A stretch of 64,000 nt of DNA from Lachnocurva sp029100405 (GCA_046263755.1 JBJYZC010000001.1:124001-188000); one strand, 5' to 3'. Positions 17,642-28,099 are shown, counted from the first letter of the stretch. A program made the numbers and translations. The notes: generated from the letters alone by a model not told the origin.

Positions 17642-19288
17642 ATGACAGATAACAAGAAAAAATCAAATTCCTTATTAGTACAGGGTTCTATCCTTGTAAT
17701 GACATCCTTTATCAGCAGACTGATCGGCCTGTGCTACCGTTTCCCACTGACCAGAATTGTCGGGAAAATCGGCATGGATTATTATGGAACTGCCTATTCC
17801 ATCTACAGTATTCTTCTGGTCGTTTCTACCTACAGCGTTCCAACAGCTATTTCGAAAATGATCTCGGAACGGGAAGCAATCAAAGATTACGAAAACTCCC
17901 GGCGAATTTTCAAGGGATCTCTGATTGCCATGACACTCGTAGGTCTCTTTATGTCTCTGCTTTTCTACTTTGGAGCAGACTTCCTGGCAGGAACCGTTCA
18001 GACACCCATGGCAGCTTCCGCCTTACGTGTTCTTGCCCCGGTTCTTTTGGTTACATCGATTTTAGGCGTTGTCCGCGGCTACTTCCAGGGCTTTAATACC
18101 ATGGTGCCTACGGCAGTTTCCCAGATCATCGAGCAGATCGTCAATGCCGTCATTTCCGTACTGGCAGCCTATGAACTCGTATCTTACGGGAACAGGGTGG
18201 AAAGCCTTTTGAATCAGCCCAATATGTCATCTGCTTATGGAGCCGCAGGTGGTACGCTCGGTACTGTTGTCGGTGGTATTGCCGCTTTGATCTTCCTCCT
18301 TTTTATTCTGGTTCCTTTCTTAAAGAGCCGGAAGAAAAGAAGAAGTACGACTTATAAGGCAGACAGCTACCGGGTCATTCTCATGATCATGATTGCCACT
18401 GTCTTCCCCATGGTCTTAAATTCTATCATTTACAATATTGCACCCGTAGCGGAGATGTATGTCTTCAAGAATATTGCTGTCTTCCAGAAATACAGCGCCA
18501 GACAGATCTCCCTCTGGTGGATGGCATATAGTCAGGAATTTATGGTGATCCAGAACCTTCCGGTCACCGTTGCATCCTCTTTGGCTTCTCCCATTGTTCC
18601 ATCTCTGGCAGAGTCTTATGTCCAGAATGATCGTAAGGCCATTCGTGCCAAGACCAGTTCTGTCACCCGTTTCGTTATGGCAATCGTGCTTCCCATGATG
18701 GTGGGTATGATGGTTCTTTCAGGGCCCCTTCTCCTTTTATTATTTGGAGATGCAGACCATACCTCTGCAATGATCATGATGCTTGGTGCTTTATCGGTTC
18801 CCTTTTATTCCCTGTCTGCCATGTCAAGCAGCATTCTGCAGGGAATTGATAAGCTTCGGATCCCGGTCCGAAATTCCATCATCACATTGATATCTCATAT
18901 GGGACTTCTGTCGATCCTTCTTCTGGTCTTCAAAATGAATATCTTTGCGGTCGTTATTTCCTATATTTTCGATGGCTTTCTGACGGCTGCTTTAAATAAT
19001 ATCGCTGTCCGGAAATACACGAAGACCCGTTATCCAATTGGAAAGGTCTTCCTGATCCCCCTGTTTTCCTCCATCATAATGGGCTTGGCAGTATTTGCAA
19101 TCTATCATGTGCTCTTTGCCATTACTTCAAGGAATGCCATTGCCGTCGTGATCTCCGTATTTGCCGGCATCCTGATCTATGGCCTTGTTATTTTAAAAAC
19201 CGGCGGTATCACAGAGAGCGAACTCAAGCGTCTTCCCAAGGGAGATTCCCTCTGCGGCCTGGCCAGAAGGCTTCATCTTTTCCCTTAA
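17642..19288 (+). CDS. Polysaccharide flippase of the MurJ/SpoVB (MOP) family
   Basis: 548 residues with 12-14 hydrophobic segments and the family start (LLVQGSILVMTSFISRLIGLCYRFPLTRIVG is the first helix region, read in short pieces). Members flip lipid-linked wall precursors; SpoVB and YtgP/MurJ2 are the closest named Gram-positive relatives. AAGAGAAG precedes ATG 17642; an upstream ATG at 17624 adds six residues. MurJ and sporulation SpoVB cannot be told apart here. It stands alone after DUF3048 and before a flavoprotein. Confidence 0.87.
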   Translation: MTDNKKKSNSLLVQGSILVMTSFISRLIGLCYRFPLTRIVGKIGMDYYGTAYSIYSILLVVSTYSVPTAISKMISEREAIKDYENSRRIFKGSLIAMTLVGLFMSLLFYFGADFLAGTVQTPMAASALRVLAPVLLVTSILGVVRGYFQGFNTMVPTAVSQIIEQIVNAVISVLAAYELVSYGNRVESLLNQPNMSSAYGAAGGTLGTVVGGIAALIFLLFILVPFLKSRKKRRSTTYKADSYRVILMIMIATVFPMVLNSIIYNIAPVAEMYVFKNIAVFQKYSARQISLWWMAYSQEFMVIQNLPVTVASSLASPIVPSLAESYVQNDRKAIRAKTSSVTRFVMAIVLPMMVGMMVLSGPLLLLLFGDADHTSAMIMMLGALSVPFYSLSAMSSSILQGIDKLRIPVRNSIITLISHMGLLSILLLVFKMNIFAVVISYIFDGFLTAALNNIAVRKYTKTRYPIGKVFLIPLFSSIIMGLAVFAIYHVLFAITSRNAIAVVISVFAGILIYGLVILKTGGITESELKRLPKGDSLCGLARRLHLFP

Positions 19289-19342
19289 GAAATATAGACC
19301 AAAGCCCTCTCGTCTAAAATAAGAAAAAAGAAAGGATAAGAG

Positions 19343-20614
19343 ATGCAAGAGAAACAGGTTTTCGATACTCTGATCCTTGGCGGCGGTGCGGCCGGTCTAT
19401 ACAGTGCCTTGTGGGCTGCCCGTTCCGGCCAGAAGGTTCTTCTGGTAGAAAAAACAGAAAGCCTTGGGAAAAAACTATCCATGACAGGAAACGGCCGCTG
19501 CAATTTCACCCATAAAAGCGTTTCTGTCGAAGATTATCGAACCGATGACAAAAAGGCCCTGCAAATTGCACTGGAAAGATATGGGGTAGAAGAGACCTTA
19601 GATGATTTTTCTTCCCTTGGTATCTTCCCCACACTCAAAAATGATGGGTATTATCCCTCCTCCTTCCAGGCTTCTTCTTTTGTTTCGCTCTTAAGAGCTG
19701 CCCTGAAGCCAGAGGTCATTTTAAAAAATCATCAGGTCAAGGGGATTGAAAAAGAAAAAGAGGGCTTTCGGGTAAAAGTCCTGGATCTTTCTGCAAAAGA
19801 CAAGGACAAAGCGATCTCCTTCCTGTATGGAAAGCGTGTCATTGTCTGTATGGGAGGCGCCTCCTATCCGAAAACCGGAAGTAACGGAGATGGATATTAC
19901 TATATGGAAAAACTCGGCCATCATCTGGAAAAACCACTCCCGGCACTGACAGCTCTTTTGGCAGAAGATTATGATGCAAAGCTTTTCGGCGTTCGGCAAA
20001 ATGCTGTTCTAAGACTGACAGTGAAAGATAATAAAGATCTCATCCTTTCCTCACGTGGAGAAGTGCAGTTCACGCGATACGGCCTGTCCGGAATTGCAGT
20101 ATTCCAGCTTAGTTTGGAAGCAGCACCTCTTCTAGCCGAAGGGCAGAAACTGGAACTGCATTGCGATTTCTGTCCGGACCAAAAGAAAGAAGAATTGGAA
20201 AATCAGATCCGGTCTCTGTTTCAAAGAGCAGATCCAGAGTCCGATCTGTCTCTATTCTTATGCGGTCTTATCCAGAAGCAATTGGCTGAGTTTGTTCTAA
20301 AGGTCCTGGGCCTTGACGGCCGAAAGATTCGTGAGATCCGGTCGATTGAACAGGCAGCCGGACAGATTGCAGACAGGCTGAAGGATCTGATCTTTGTCAT
20401 CAAGGGACAGGAAGGCTTTGCATCTGCCCAGACGACAAGAGGCGGCGTCCTTCTGTCTGAGATAGACCCTGAGACGATGGAATCCAGGCTTTGTCCCGGT
20501 CTATATTTGGCCGGAGAGATCGTAAACGTCAACGGATTCTGCGGCGGATATAATCTCCAATGGGCCTGGACCAGCGCCTATCTGGCTGGAACGAAAAAAT
20601 TTTCTCTGAAGTAA
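19343..20614 (+). CDS. NAD(P)/FAD-dependent oxidoreductase, HI0933/YhiN family
   Basis: 423 residues. The N-terminal FAD motif GGGAAGLYSA (~10-19) is followed by the family KLSMTGNGRCNFTH. The C-terminus has LYLAGEIVNVNGFCGGYNLQWAW, shown here as the conserved GE(x)n-GGYN(L/F)Q signature. The family has no assigned substrate. Ribosome site GAAAGGA. It ends 17 bases before the next flavoprotein, with which it probably forms an operon. Confidence 0.88.
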   Translation: MQEKQVFDTLILGGGAAGLYSALWAARSGQKVLLVEKTESLGKKLSMTGNGRCNFTHKSVSVEDYRTDDKKALQIALERYGVEETLDDFSSLGIFPTLKNDGYYPSSFQASSFVSLLRAALKPEVILKNHQVKGIEKEKEGFRVKVLDLSAKDKDKAISFLYGKRVIVCMGGASYPKTGSNGDGYYYMEKLGHHLEKPLPALTALLAEDYDAKLFGVRQNAVLRLTVKDNKDLILSSRGEVQFTRYGLSGIAVFQLSLEAAPLLAEGQKLELHCDFCPDQKKEELENQIRSLFQRADPESDLSLFLCGLIQKQLAEFVLKVLGLDGRKIREIRSIEQAAGQIADRLKDLIFVIKGQEGFASAQTTRGGVLLSEIDPETMESRLCPGLYLAGEIVNVNGFCGGYNLQWAWTSAYLAGTKKFSLK

Positions 20615-20631
20615 AAAATAAGGAACCTTAC

Positions 20632-22338
20632 ATGATTGAAATATTGGAAATCAAACTTCCCTTTTCAAAAAAATCAAATGGAATTTATCAAAATGATTTA
20701 TATCAAAATCAAAAGGATTTAGATCAAAATGATCTATATCAGCTTCTGAAAAAGAAACTGCACATCGATCGATCGGAAATCCGCCATTTCGAGATTCTGA
20801 AGCGTTCGATCGATGCCAGGAAGAAGCCGGATCTTTTCTATATTTATTCTCTGGTTCTTTCCCTGGATGAACAAAAAGAAGCGGCTTTGATCAAAAAGTC
20901 TTCCGAAAAGAAGCTTCCTGGCGGGATCAGGATCCGCTCCTATCAGAAGATTCCTTACCTTGTAAAGACACCGACACGTCAAATGGATACAAGGCCTGTT
21001 GTTGTCGGGGCCGGACCTGCCGGTCTGTTTTCGGCTTTGATCCTTGCACGGGCCGGCCTTTGCCCCATTCTGATCGAACGAGGAGATGCAATCACCGAAC
21101 GGACAAAGGATGTCGAAAAATTCTTTCAGAGCGGAAAGCTGGATCCTGAGTCCAATGTCCAATTTGGAGAGGGCGGGGCAGGAGCATTCTCGGATGGCAA
21201 GCTGAATACACAGGTCCATGATAAGGAAGGAAGGAACCGCTTTGTCCTGGAGACCTTTGTGAAGGCAGGAGCCAGGCCCGAGATTCTCTACGATCCCAAG
21301 CCTCATGTCGGAACCGATAAACTGGTTTCTATTGTCGCAAATATCCGAAAAGAGATCGAGTCCCTGGGCGGGGAAGTCCGCTTCCGCACCCGTCTGATTG
21401 ATTTTACGGAAAAAGATGGAAAGCTGATTTCCATTCAAACGGCAAGATCTACAGGCCATGGACAGGATGGTGAAGGAAAAAGCCGTGAAGAAATCATGGA
21501 AGAAATCCCTTGCAATGATCTGATCCTTGCTATCGGCCATAGCGCAAGAGACACTTTTCGTATGCTTTATGGGAAGGGTCTTCCCATGAAAGCCAAGCAG
21601 TTTGCTGTCGGTTTTCGGGTCGAGCATCCCCAGGACTGGCTCAATCTCCACCAGTACGGTTTTCTGGATCCGGCCCTTCCGGCTGCCTCCTATAAATTGG
21701 CTTGCAATCTGGACAATGGCAGAAGTATCTATTCCTTCTGTATGTGTCCGGGCGGATATGTCGAGAATTCTTCTTCCGAAGAGGGACAGCTTCTGGTGAA
21801 TGGAATGAGTTATTCCGCCAGGGATTCCAAAAACTGTAACAGTGCCATCATTGTCTCGGTCGGAGAGAAGGAATATTCTCTGGATGATCCTCTGGCGGCA
21901 ATCGAATATCAAAAGGATCTTGAGATCAAAGCCTATCGCCTGGCAGGTGGTAAAATCCCACAGCAGCTCCTATCCGATTATAGACAGGGCATTCCTTCCA
22001 AGAGCTATGGCGATTTTCCTTCTGTCACAAGAGGAGAGACCGAGCTATGCAATCTCCGTGGAATCTTTTCTCCGGAAATTGAAGCCTCCTTTTTATCCGG
22101 AATGGAAGCTTTTGATCGAAAGATCCGCGGTTTCAATCGAAAGGATGCCATCCTTTCCGGCGTGGAAAGCCGTACCTCATCCCCGATTCGGATCGAAAGA
22201 GATGCAAATGGTCAAACCTCGATTCAGGGGATCTACCCTTGCGGAGAAGGAGCAGGGTATGCAGGTGGTATTATGTCTGCCGCTATGGACGGCATGAAGA
22301 TGGCAGAAAAGCTGATTCTCCGCTATAGTAACGACTGA
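20632..22338 (+). CDS. FAD-dependent protein (uncharacterised flavoprotein family)
   Basis: 568 residues. A short N-terminal ferredoxin-fold-like part is followed by the FAD motif VVGAGPAGLFSALILA (~123-138), NVQFGEGGAGAFSDGKL, and a C-terminal CGEGAGYAGGIMSAAMDG. The family is widespread in Clostridia, with no known reaction. ATG 20632 follows AAGGA; an in-frame upstream start overlaps the previous gene. Residues ~17-37 are an Asn/Gln/Asp/Tyr-rich insertion built of repeats of YQND/LYQN type, encoded by imperfect tandem TATCAAAATGATTTA units. Confidence 0.85.
   Translation: MIEILEIKLPFSKKSNGIYQNDLYQNQKDLDQNDLYQLLKKKLHIDRSEIRHFEILKRSIDARKKPDLFYIYSLVLSLDEQKEAALIKKSSEKKLPGGIRIRSYQKIPYLVKTPTRQMDTRPVVVGAGPAGLFSALILARAGLCPILIERGDAITERTKDVEKFFQSGKLDPESNVQFGEGGAGAFSDGKLNTQVHDKEGRNRFVLETFVKAGARPEILYDPKPHVGTDKLVSIVANIRKEIESLGGEVRFRTRLIDFTEKDGKLISIQTARSTGHGQDGEGKSREEIMEEIPCNDLILAIGHSARDTFRMLYGKGLPMKAKQFAVGFRVEHPQDWLNLHQYGFLDPALPAASYKLACNLDNGRSIYSFCMCPGGYVENSSSEEGQLLVNGMSYSARDSKNCNSAIIVSVGEKEYSLDDPLAAIEYQKDLEIKAYRLAGGKIPQQLLSDYRQGIPSKSYGDFPSVTRGETELCNLRGIFSPEIEASFLSGMEAFDRKIRGFNRKDAILSGVESRTSSPIRIERDANGQTSIQGIYPCGEGAGYAGGIMSAAMDGMKMAEKLILRYSND
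20690..20745 (+). repeat. In-frame imperfect tandem repeat in the flavoprotein N-terminus
   Basis: Variants of TATCAAAAT(GAT/CAAAAGGAT)TTA occur three times in a row and code for YQNDL-YQNQKDL-DQNDL. It looks like recent slippage or duplication in a non-essential loop. Confidence 0.65.
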
Positions 22339-22416
22339 TGGATGCCCCTTGACTTTAAGTCCCTTATACTTAATTAGAGAAACGAATAGCAGAAACAAAA
22401 ACAGGAATTAAATATC

Positions 22417-25080
22417 ATGACCATTGATGATATCGATATCGATGCCGTATCTCCCATGATGCAGCATTATATCCGCATGAAAAAAGAAAACAGAGACAGT
22501 ATCTTATTCTACCGTTTGGGCGACTTCTATGAAATGTTCTTCGATGATGCCATCACGGTATCCAAGGAACTGGAACTCACCCTGACCGGCAAAAACTGCG
22601 GCCTGCCAGAGCGGGCTCCTATGTGCGGCATCCCTTATCATGCAGCAGAGTCCTATCTGACCCGTCTTGTCAATAAAGGCCATAAGGTCGCAATCTGCGA
22701 GCAGTTAGAGGATCCGAAAACCGCCAAAGGCATTGTAAAACGTGGTATTATCCGGGTCGTGACCCCGGGAACCAATATAGATACCGCTTCATTGGACGAG
22801 GCCAAAAACAACTATCTGATGAGCATTGCCTTCATTTCTGACCGCTTCGGTATCGCCGTGGCCGACATTTCTACCGGAGACTTTTATGTCACAGAAGAAA
22901 GCAGCCTTCGCGCCTTCCTGAATGAATTGAGCCGTTACAAGCCTTCGGAGATCATCTGTAACGAGGCTTTTCAGATCTGTGGTGTAGATCTGAATGAATT
23001 GAAGGACCACATGCATATTGCCATTTCTGTCCTCGACAATTACTATTTCGAGGATGATCTGGCTCGCCGGCTTCTGACCAGGCATTTTCACGTTTCCTCC
23101 CTGAAAAGTCTGGATCTGGATGACCAGAGCATCAAAACCGTAGCCGCCGGTGCCATGCTCCAGTATCTGAAGGAAACTCAGAAGTCCGATCTGTTAAATA
23201 TCACCCGGCTCCAGGTCTACCAGGACTCCAACTACATGATGATCGACAGCAGCAGCCGGCGGAATCTGGAACTTACCGAAACCTTGCGAGACAAAGAGAA
23301 AAGGGGATCCCTCCTCTGGGTCCTGGACCATACCATGACGGCCATGGGTGCAAGACGGCTTCGTCAGGACATTGATAAGCCCCTTCGAAAGAAAGACCAG
23401 ATCGAGAAACGCCTGGATGCCGTCTCGGAATTTGTTTCCAATCCTTCTGACCGGGAAGAGTTAAGAGAATATCTGTCGCCTGTCTATGATCTGGAACGAC
23501 TATTAACCAGAATCACATACAAGACAGCCAATCCGAGAGATCTGATCTCCTTCAAGAGTTCAATCCGGCTTCTTCCGGCCTTAAAGCAGACGCTTTCCTG
23601 TATGAAATCTGAACTGATCCTGGAATTGAATCAGGTTTTGGATCCTTTAACTGACCTCTATTCCCTGATTGATTCTGCCATTGACGATGACCCGCCGGTC
23701 TCTGTCCACGATGGCGGCATTTTCAAAAGCGGTTACAACAGAGAAGTGGATGAACTCAGGGACTTAAAGACCCATGGCAAGGAATGGCTGGCCAATCTGG
23801 AAGAGGAAGAAAAGGAGAAAACCGGCATCAAGAATCTCCGGATCCGTTATAATAAAGTCTTCGGGTATTTCATTGAGGTTACGAACTCCTACAAAGACCT
23901 GGTTCCGGACCGCTATATCCGAAAGCAGACCCTGACCAATGCGGAGCGTTTTTATACCAATGAATTAAAAGAGATGGAAGATAAGATCCTGGGATCCGAG
24001 GACCGGCTGACCCATCTGGAAAATCAGCTTTATCTCGAACTGTTAGACCGGATCGGACAGGAGATCAAACGAATCCAGACAACGGCCAAGGCCATTTCTT
24101 CCCTGGATGTTCTTCTCTCCCTGGCCTATACGGCTGACCGGAACCACTATGTCCGACCTTCCATCAATACCAATGGCAATCTGAAGATCAAAAAGGGTCG
24201 TCATCCGGTCATTGAACAGATGCTGCCGGAGGGATCTTTCGTCGATAATGATACTTTTCTGGATAACAAGGACCACCGCATGGCAATCATTACCGGACCC
24301 AATATGGCCGGGAAATCGACTTATATGCGGCAGACTGCCCTGATCGTTCTCATGGCACAGATCGGATCCTTTGTTCCCGCGGAATCTGCAGATATCAGTA
24401 TTGTAAACCGGATCTTTACCAGAGTCGGAGCATCCGATGACTTAGCCAGCGGCCAGTCTACCTTCATGGTAGAGATGAATGAAGTGGCCAATATTTTAAA
24501 AAATGCTACGAAAGACTCCCTTCTGATCCTGGATGAGATTGGCAGAGGCACATCGACTTTCGATGGTTTAAGTATCGCCTGGGCAGTAGTAGAATATGTA
24601 GCCAATCCCAGGCTGATCGGTGCCAAGACTCTCTTTGCCACCCATTACCATGAGCTGACCGAACTGGAGGGAAAACTGCCGGGTGTTCATAATTATTGTT
24701 CTGCTGTCAAAGAGGGAAAAGACGGCATTGTCTTTCTCCGGAAAATTGTAAAAGGCGGAGCTGATCAGAGTTATGGAATCGAAGTTGCCAAACTCGCAGG
24801 TCTTCCGGATGCTGTCATTGACCGGGCCAGAGAACTGCAGGAGCAGCTGGCCTCCAATGATCTCTCTAAGATTGCAGAAAACATTGCATCCTCCAGTCAG
24901 AAGAAGGGGAAAAAGTCAGAGGAAAATGACTTTGATTCCAGACAGATGTCTTTCTTCACAACGGAAACGGACGATGATATCATTTCCGAGATCCGGAAAC
25001 TGGACATCAGTCATATGACACCGATTGAAGCCATGAACCAGCTATATCGTATACAGAATAAGGTGAATAACAGATGGTAA
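22417..25080 (+). CDS. mutS: DNA mismatch repair protein MutS
   Basis: 887 residues, full MutS1 length. The mismatch-binding motif FYRLGDFYEMF is at ~30-40. The ATPase has Walker A GPNMAGKST near residue 628, Walker B LLILDEIGRGTS and the conserved FATHYHELT. Near residue 841, QMSFF resembles a sliding-clamp binding motif. Ribosome site AGGAA. It overlaps mutL by 7 bases. A TTGACT at 22349 is the only hint of a promoter, without a good -10. Confidence 0.97.
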   Translation: MTIDDIDIDAVSPMMQHYIRMKKENRDSILFYRLGDFYEMFFDDAITVSKELELTLTGKNCGLPERAPMCGIPYHAAESYLTRLVNKGHKVAICEQLEDPKTAKGIVKRGIIRVVTPGTNIDTASLDEAKNNYLMSIAFISDRFGIAVADISTGDFYVTEESSLRAFLNELSRYKPSEIICNEAFQICGVDLNELKDHMHIAISVLDNYYFEDDLARRLLTRHFHVSSLKSLDLDDQSIKTVAAGAMLQYLKETQKSDLLNITRLQVYQDSNYMMIDSSSRRNLELTETLRDKEKRGSLLWVLDHTMTAMGARRLRQDIDKPLRKKDQIEKRLDAVSEFVSNPSDREELREYLSPVYDLERLLTRITYKTANPRDLISFKSSIRLLPALKQTLSCMKSELILELNQVLDPLTDLYSLIDSAIDDDPPVSVHDGGIFKSGYNREVDELRDLKTHGKEWLANLEEEEKEKTGIKNLRIRYNKVFGYFIEVTNSYKDLVPDRYIRKQTLTNAERFYTNELKEMEDKILGSEDRLTHLENQLYLELLDRIGQEIKRIQTTAKAISSLDVLLSLAYTADRNHYVRPSINTNGNLKIKKGRHPVIEQMLPEGSFVDNDTFLDNKDHRMAIITGPNMAGKSTYMRQTALIVLMAQIGSFVPAESADISIVNRIFTRVGASDDLASGQSTFMVEMNEVANILKNATKDSLLILDEIGRGTSTFDGLSIAWAVVEYVANPRLIGAKTLFATHYHELTELEGKLPGVHNYCSAVKEGKDGIVFLRKIVKGGADQSYGIEVAKLAGLPDAVIDRARELQEQLASNDLSKIAENIASSSQKKGKKSEENDFDSRQMSFFTTETDDDIISEIRKLDISHMTPIEAMNQLYRIQNKVNNRW

Positions 25081-26975
25081 GAAACAGCATTCATGTTCTT
25101 TCCAAAGATACCATTGACAAAATCGCAGCAGGAGAGGTCATCGAACGTCCGGCCTCAGTTGTAAAAGAGCTGATTGAAAATTCTATCGATGCCAAAGCCT
25201 CTGCCGTTTCCGTTGAGATTCGGGATGGCGGAAGAACGCTGATCCGGGTGACAGATAATGGAATTGGGATCCCGCGGCCTGAAATATCGACCGCCTTTTT
25301 AAGACATGCAACGAGTAAACTGGAAAATGCAGAGGACCTGGACCGGATCCATTCCCTGGGGTTTCGGGGAGAGGCTCTGGCCTCTATCGCAGCCGTTTCG
25401 GAAGTGGAACTCCTAACCAAGTGCAGGGAAGAAGATGTTGGTTCCTATTTCTCTATTGAGGGCGGTGAAGATGGCGAATTAAAGGATATCGGAACGCCCG
25501 ACGGGACGACTTTTCTCGTTCACCATCTTTTCTACAATACACCCGCCCGAAAGAAATTTTTAAAATCCGATCAAACCGAAGCCAATGAGATCCAGACCCT
25601 GATCGAGCACCTGGCTCTGTCACATCCGGAGATTTCTTTTCACTTCAAAAGTAATGGAAAAGAAAAGCTGCAGACCAGCGGAAACAGCGTGACCGAAGAT
25701 TGTGTTTTTTCCATTTTCGGAAGAGAGATCAGTAAGAATCTTCTGGAATTCCATGATGAAAACGAGTACTATTCGGTTCACGGTTATCTCGGCAAGTATA
25801 ATATCAACCGTGGCAACCGGAATTTTGAAAACTTCTTCATTAACGGACGAATGATCAATGACAAGATCCTGTCCCGGGCAGTCGAAGAGGGCTATCACGG
25901 ATTTCTGATGCAGCACCAGTTTCCCTTCCTGGTCCTCTTCTTTGACTTTCCGGATGGCAGTGTGGATTTCAATGTACATCCGGCCAAGCGGGAGATCCGC
26001 ATGGATCATGGAAAAGAAATCTATGACCGTCTTTCCGAGACTGTGCATGAGCGTCTGATCCGAAGAGAAGATATCCAAACGGTCTCATTAAAAGAAGCCC
26101 CGGCAGGAAAAGCCAAAGCGACAGCAAGTGCAGTCGATCCGAAAATGACAGCCGAACCTTTTGAAGAGAACCGCCTGAGGGAGGTCAAAAAGGCGGTCGA
26201 AGAAGAAGTCAGATCCATACGAGAGGACCTTCCGGCTGATTTCTATCAGCCTGGTGAAGTCCGGGAAAATGGGAAACACTATGATCGTATGGAAGAGGAA
26301 GACAAAAAACAGTCAGAAGAGACCCATCCCGGAATAGAAAGTGCTTCCATAGCAGGAAATGCCAAAAATCAACAGCTATCCTTCTTTACCGAAGAGAACC
26401 AAACCTATTTTCATCTCGTCGGGCAGATCTTCTCCACCTACTGGATCATAGAATACAATGAGAAAGTCTATCTCATTGACCAGCATGCCGCACACGAGAA
26501 GGTCAATTACGAACGGATGATGAAAGAATTAAAACAGCATTCCGTGACCTCCCAGATGATCCTTCCTCCGGCGATCATAAGCTTAGAAGCAAATGAAATG
26601 GATCAGTTGGAAAAGTACCGGGCCGAAGTCGAGGCCTTAGGATTCCGCTTTGAATCCTTCGGCGGAAAAGAATATAAGCTGACCGGTCTCCCGGCCAATC
26701 TGCCGGATGTGGATCCGAAAGCCTTATTCCTTTCGATTGCGGATTCTCTGAACTTCGACCGAAAAGATACACCGGAGATCATCGAAGAAAAGATCGCCTC
26801 CATGGCCTGCAAGGCTTCGATCAAGGGAAATCAGACCATCTCCCCTGTGGAAGCCAAAGCCCTGATCCAGGAAATGTTAATGGCAGAGGAACCTTTTCAT
26901 TGTCCGCACGGACGGCCGACCATGATTGCTGTCAAAAAAGAAGATCTGGACAAGCTCTTTAAGAGGATCGTCTAG
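25074..26975 (+). CDS. mutL: DNA mismatch repair protein MutL
   Basis: 633 residues. N-terminal GHKL ATPase: ENSIDAKA, DNGIGI, and GFRGEALASI. The C-terminal domain holds DQHAAHEKVNYE, the DQHA-x2-E-x4-E metal site of MutL endonucleases, so nicking is expected to be intrinsic and no MutH is needed. A linker of ~100 charged residues includes QLSFF near residue 431, a possible clamp-binding motif. The start lies inside the mutS 3' end, with AAGGTG as ribosome site. miaA follows after 20 bases, the typical mutS-mutL-miaA order. Confidence 0.97.
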   Translation: MVRNSIHVLSKDTIDKIAAGEVIERPASVVKELIENSIDAKASAVSVEIRDGGRTLIRVTDNGIGIPRPEISTAFLRHATSKLENAEDLDRIHSLGFRGEALASIAAVSEVELLTKCREEDVGSYFSIEGGEDGELKDIGTPDGTTFLVHHLFYNTPARKKFLKSDQTEANEIQTLIEHLALSHPEISFHFKSNGKEKLQTSGNSVTEDCVFSIFGREISKNLLEFHDENEYYSVHGYLGKYNINRGNRNFENFFINGRMINDKILSRAVEEGYHGFLMQHQFPFLVLFFDFPDGSVDFNVHPAKREIRMDHGKEIYDRLSETVHERLIRREDIQTVSLKEAPAGKAKATASAVDPKMTAEPFEENRLREVKKAVEEEVRSIREDLPADFYQPGEVRENGKHYDRMEEEDKKQSEETHPGIESASIAGNAKNQQLSFFTEENQTYFHLVGQIFSTYWIIEYNEKVYLIDQHAAHEKVNYERMMKELKQHSVTSQMILPPAIISLEANEMDQLEKYRAEVEALGFRFESFGGKEYKLTGLPANLPDVDPKALFLSIADSLNFDRKDTPEIIEEKIASMACKASIKGNQTISPVEAKALIQEMLMAEEPFHCPHGRPTMIAVKKEDLDKLFKRIV

Positions 26976-26995
26976 ACAGGTTTAGGATAAAAAGC

Positions 26996-27982
26996 ATGAC
27001 AATTCAGCATAATTTCACGGACCCGCGGCCGCCTCTTATTGTGATCGCCGGTCCGACAGCAGTTGGAAAAAGTGACTTAGCCATACGGCTGGCTCAAAAG
27101 ATCCGGGGGGAGATCGTCTCCTGTGATTCCATGCAGGTCTATCGGGGTATGGATATCGGGACTGCCAAGGTCACTCCGGGCGAGAGGGCACTGGTTCCCC
27201 ATCATATGATCGATATCTTGGATCCGACCGAACCATGTGACGTCCGAACCTTTAAGGAGACAGCCATATCGATAGTCCGTGACATTCAGGCCCGGGGAAA
27301 AATTCCGATTCTCTGCGGCGGAACCGGTTTCTATATCCAGGCCATCGTCCGGGATATTGATTTCACAGAAGAAGATCCGGATATGGCTTATCGGGAGGAA
27401 CTGGAAGAGGAGGCTCTTCGTCTGGGAAATCAGGCCCTCCATGAAAGATTAAAAACGATCGATCCGATTTCCTATCAGACCATCCATCCGAACAACCGAA
27501 AGCGTGTGATTCGGGCTCTGGAATTCTATCATAAAAATAAGAAAGCGATCTCACTTCATAATGAAGAGGAAGAGGAGAAGATTTCCCCCTTCCACACCTT
27601 TTTTTTCGTTTTGACAGACGACCGGGCCAGACTTTATCAAAGAATTAACGAAAGAGTCGATCTCATGATGAAAGAAGGTCTTTTAAACGAAGTCAAAAGC
27701 CTTCTGGACATGGGCTGTCAGCCTTCCATGACCTCCATGCAAGGCATTGGCTATAAACAGCTGATCCCTGTGATCTGGGGAGAAGAAGATTATGACAGTG
27801 CGGTCGATCAGATCAAAAAAGAGAGCCGGCATTATGCCAAGCGTCAATTGACCTGGTTTCGACGGGAAAAAGATGTTATTTTTCTGGACCGGAGAGACTA
27901 TCCAAGCGGCGAGGACCTTTTGCAGGCTGTACTCTCAAAAATTGCCTCTGATGAAAATACAGACGGATCCGATGATTTATGA
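26996..27982 (+). CDS. miaA: tRNA dimethylallyltransferase
   Basis: 328 residues. It transfers the dimethylallyl group to A37 of tRNAs reading U-initial codons. P-loop GPTAVGKS at ~19-26, then SCDSMQVYRGMDIGTAK, and the tRNA-contact region RDIDFTEED. The C-terminal YAKRQLTWFRR is a family signature. AGGATAAAAAGC precedes the ATG. Last gene of the mutS-mutL-miaA unit. Confidence 0.96.
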   Translation: MTIQHNFTDPRPPLIVIAGPTAVGKSDLAIRLAQKIRGEIVSCDSMQVYRGMDIGTAKVTPGERALVPHHMIDILDPTEPCDVRTFKETAISIVRDIQARGKIPILCGGTGFYIQAIVRDIDFTEEDPDMAYREELEEEALRLGNQALHERLKTIDPISYQTIHPNNRKRVIRALEFYHKNKKAISLHNEEEEEKISPFHTFFFVLTDDRARLYQRINERVDLMMKEGLLNEVKSLLDMGCQPSMTSMQGIGYKQLIPVIWGEEDYDSAVDQIKKESRHYAKRQLTWFRREKDVIFLDRRDYPSGEDLLQAVLSKIASDENTDGSDDL

Positions 27983-28099
27983 TAGATCGTATAGATGTGA
28001 TAGGTGTATATTACCTGACTGATTCACGAGGCCTGGATCAAACCAGACAGGGATCTCCTCGTAAGATGGAAAATAAATAAAAATAGATTGGACAAAGAA

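Noticed and set aside
27983..28099. Riboswitch or T-box before the PLP enzyme
   Set aside because: Only imperfect inverted repeats, no terminator, and no conserved T-box or SAM-riboswitch motif recognised.
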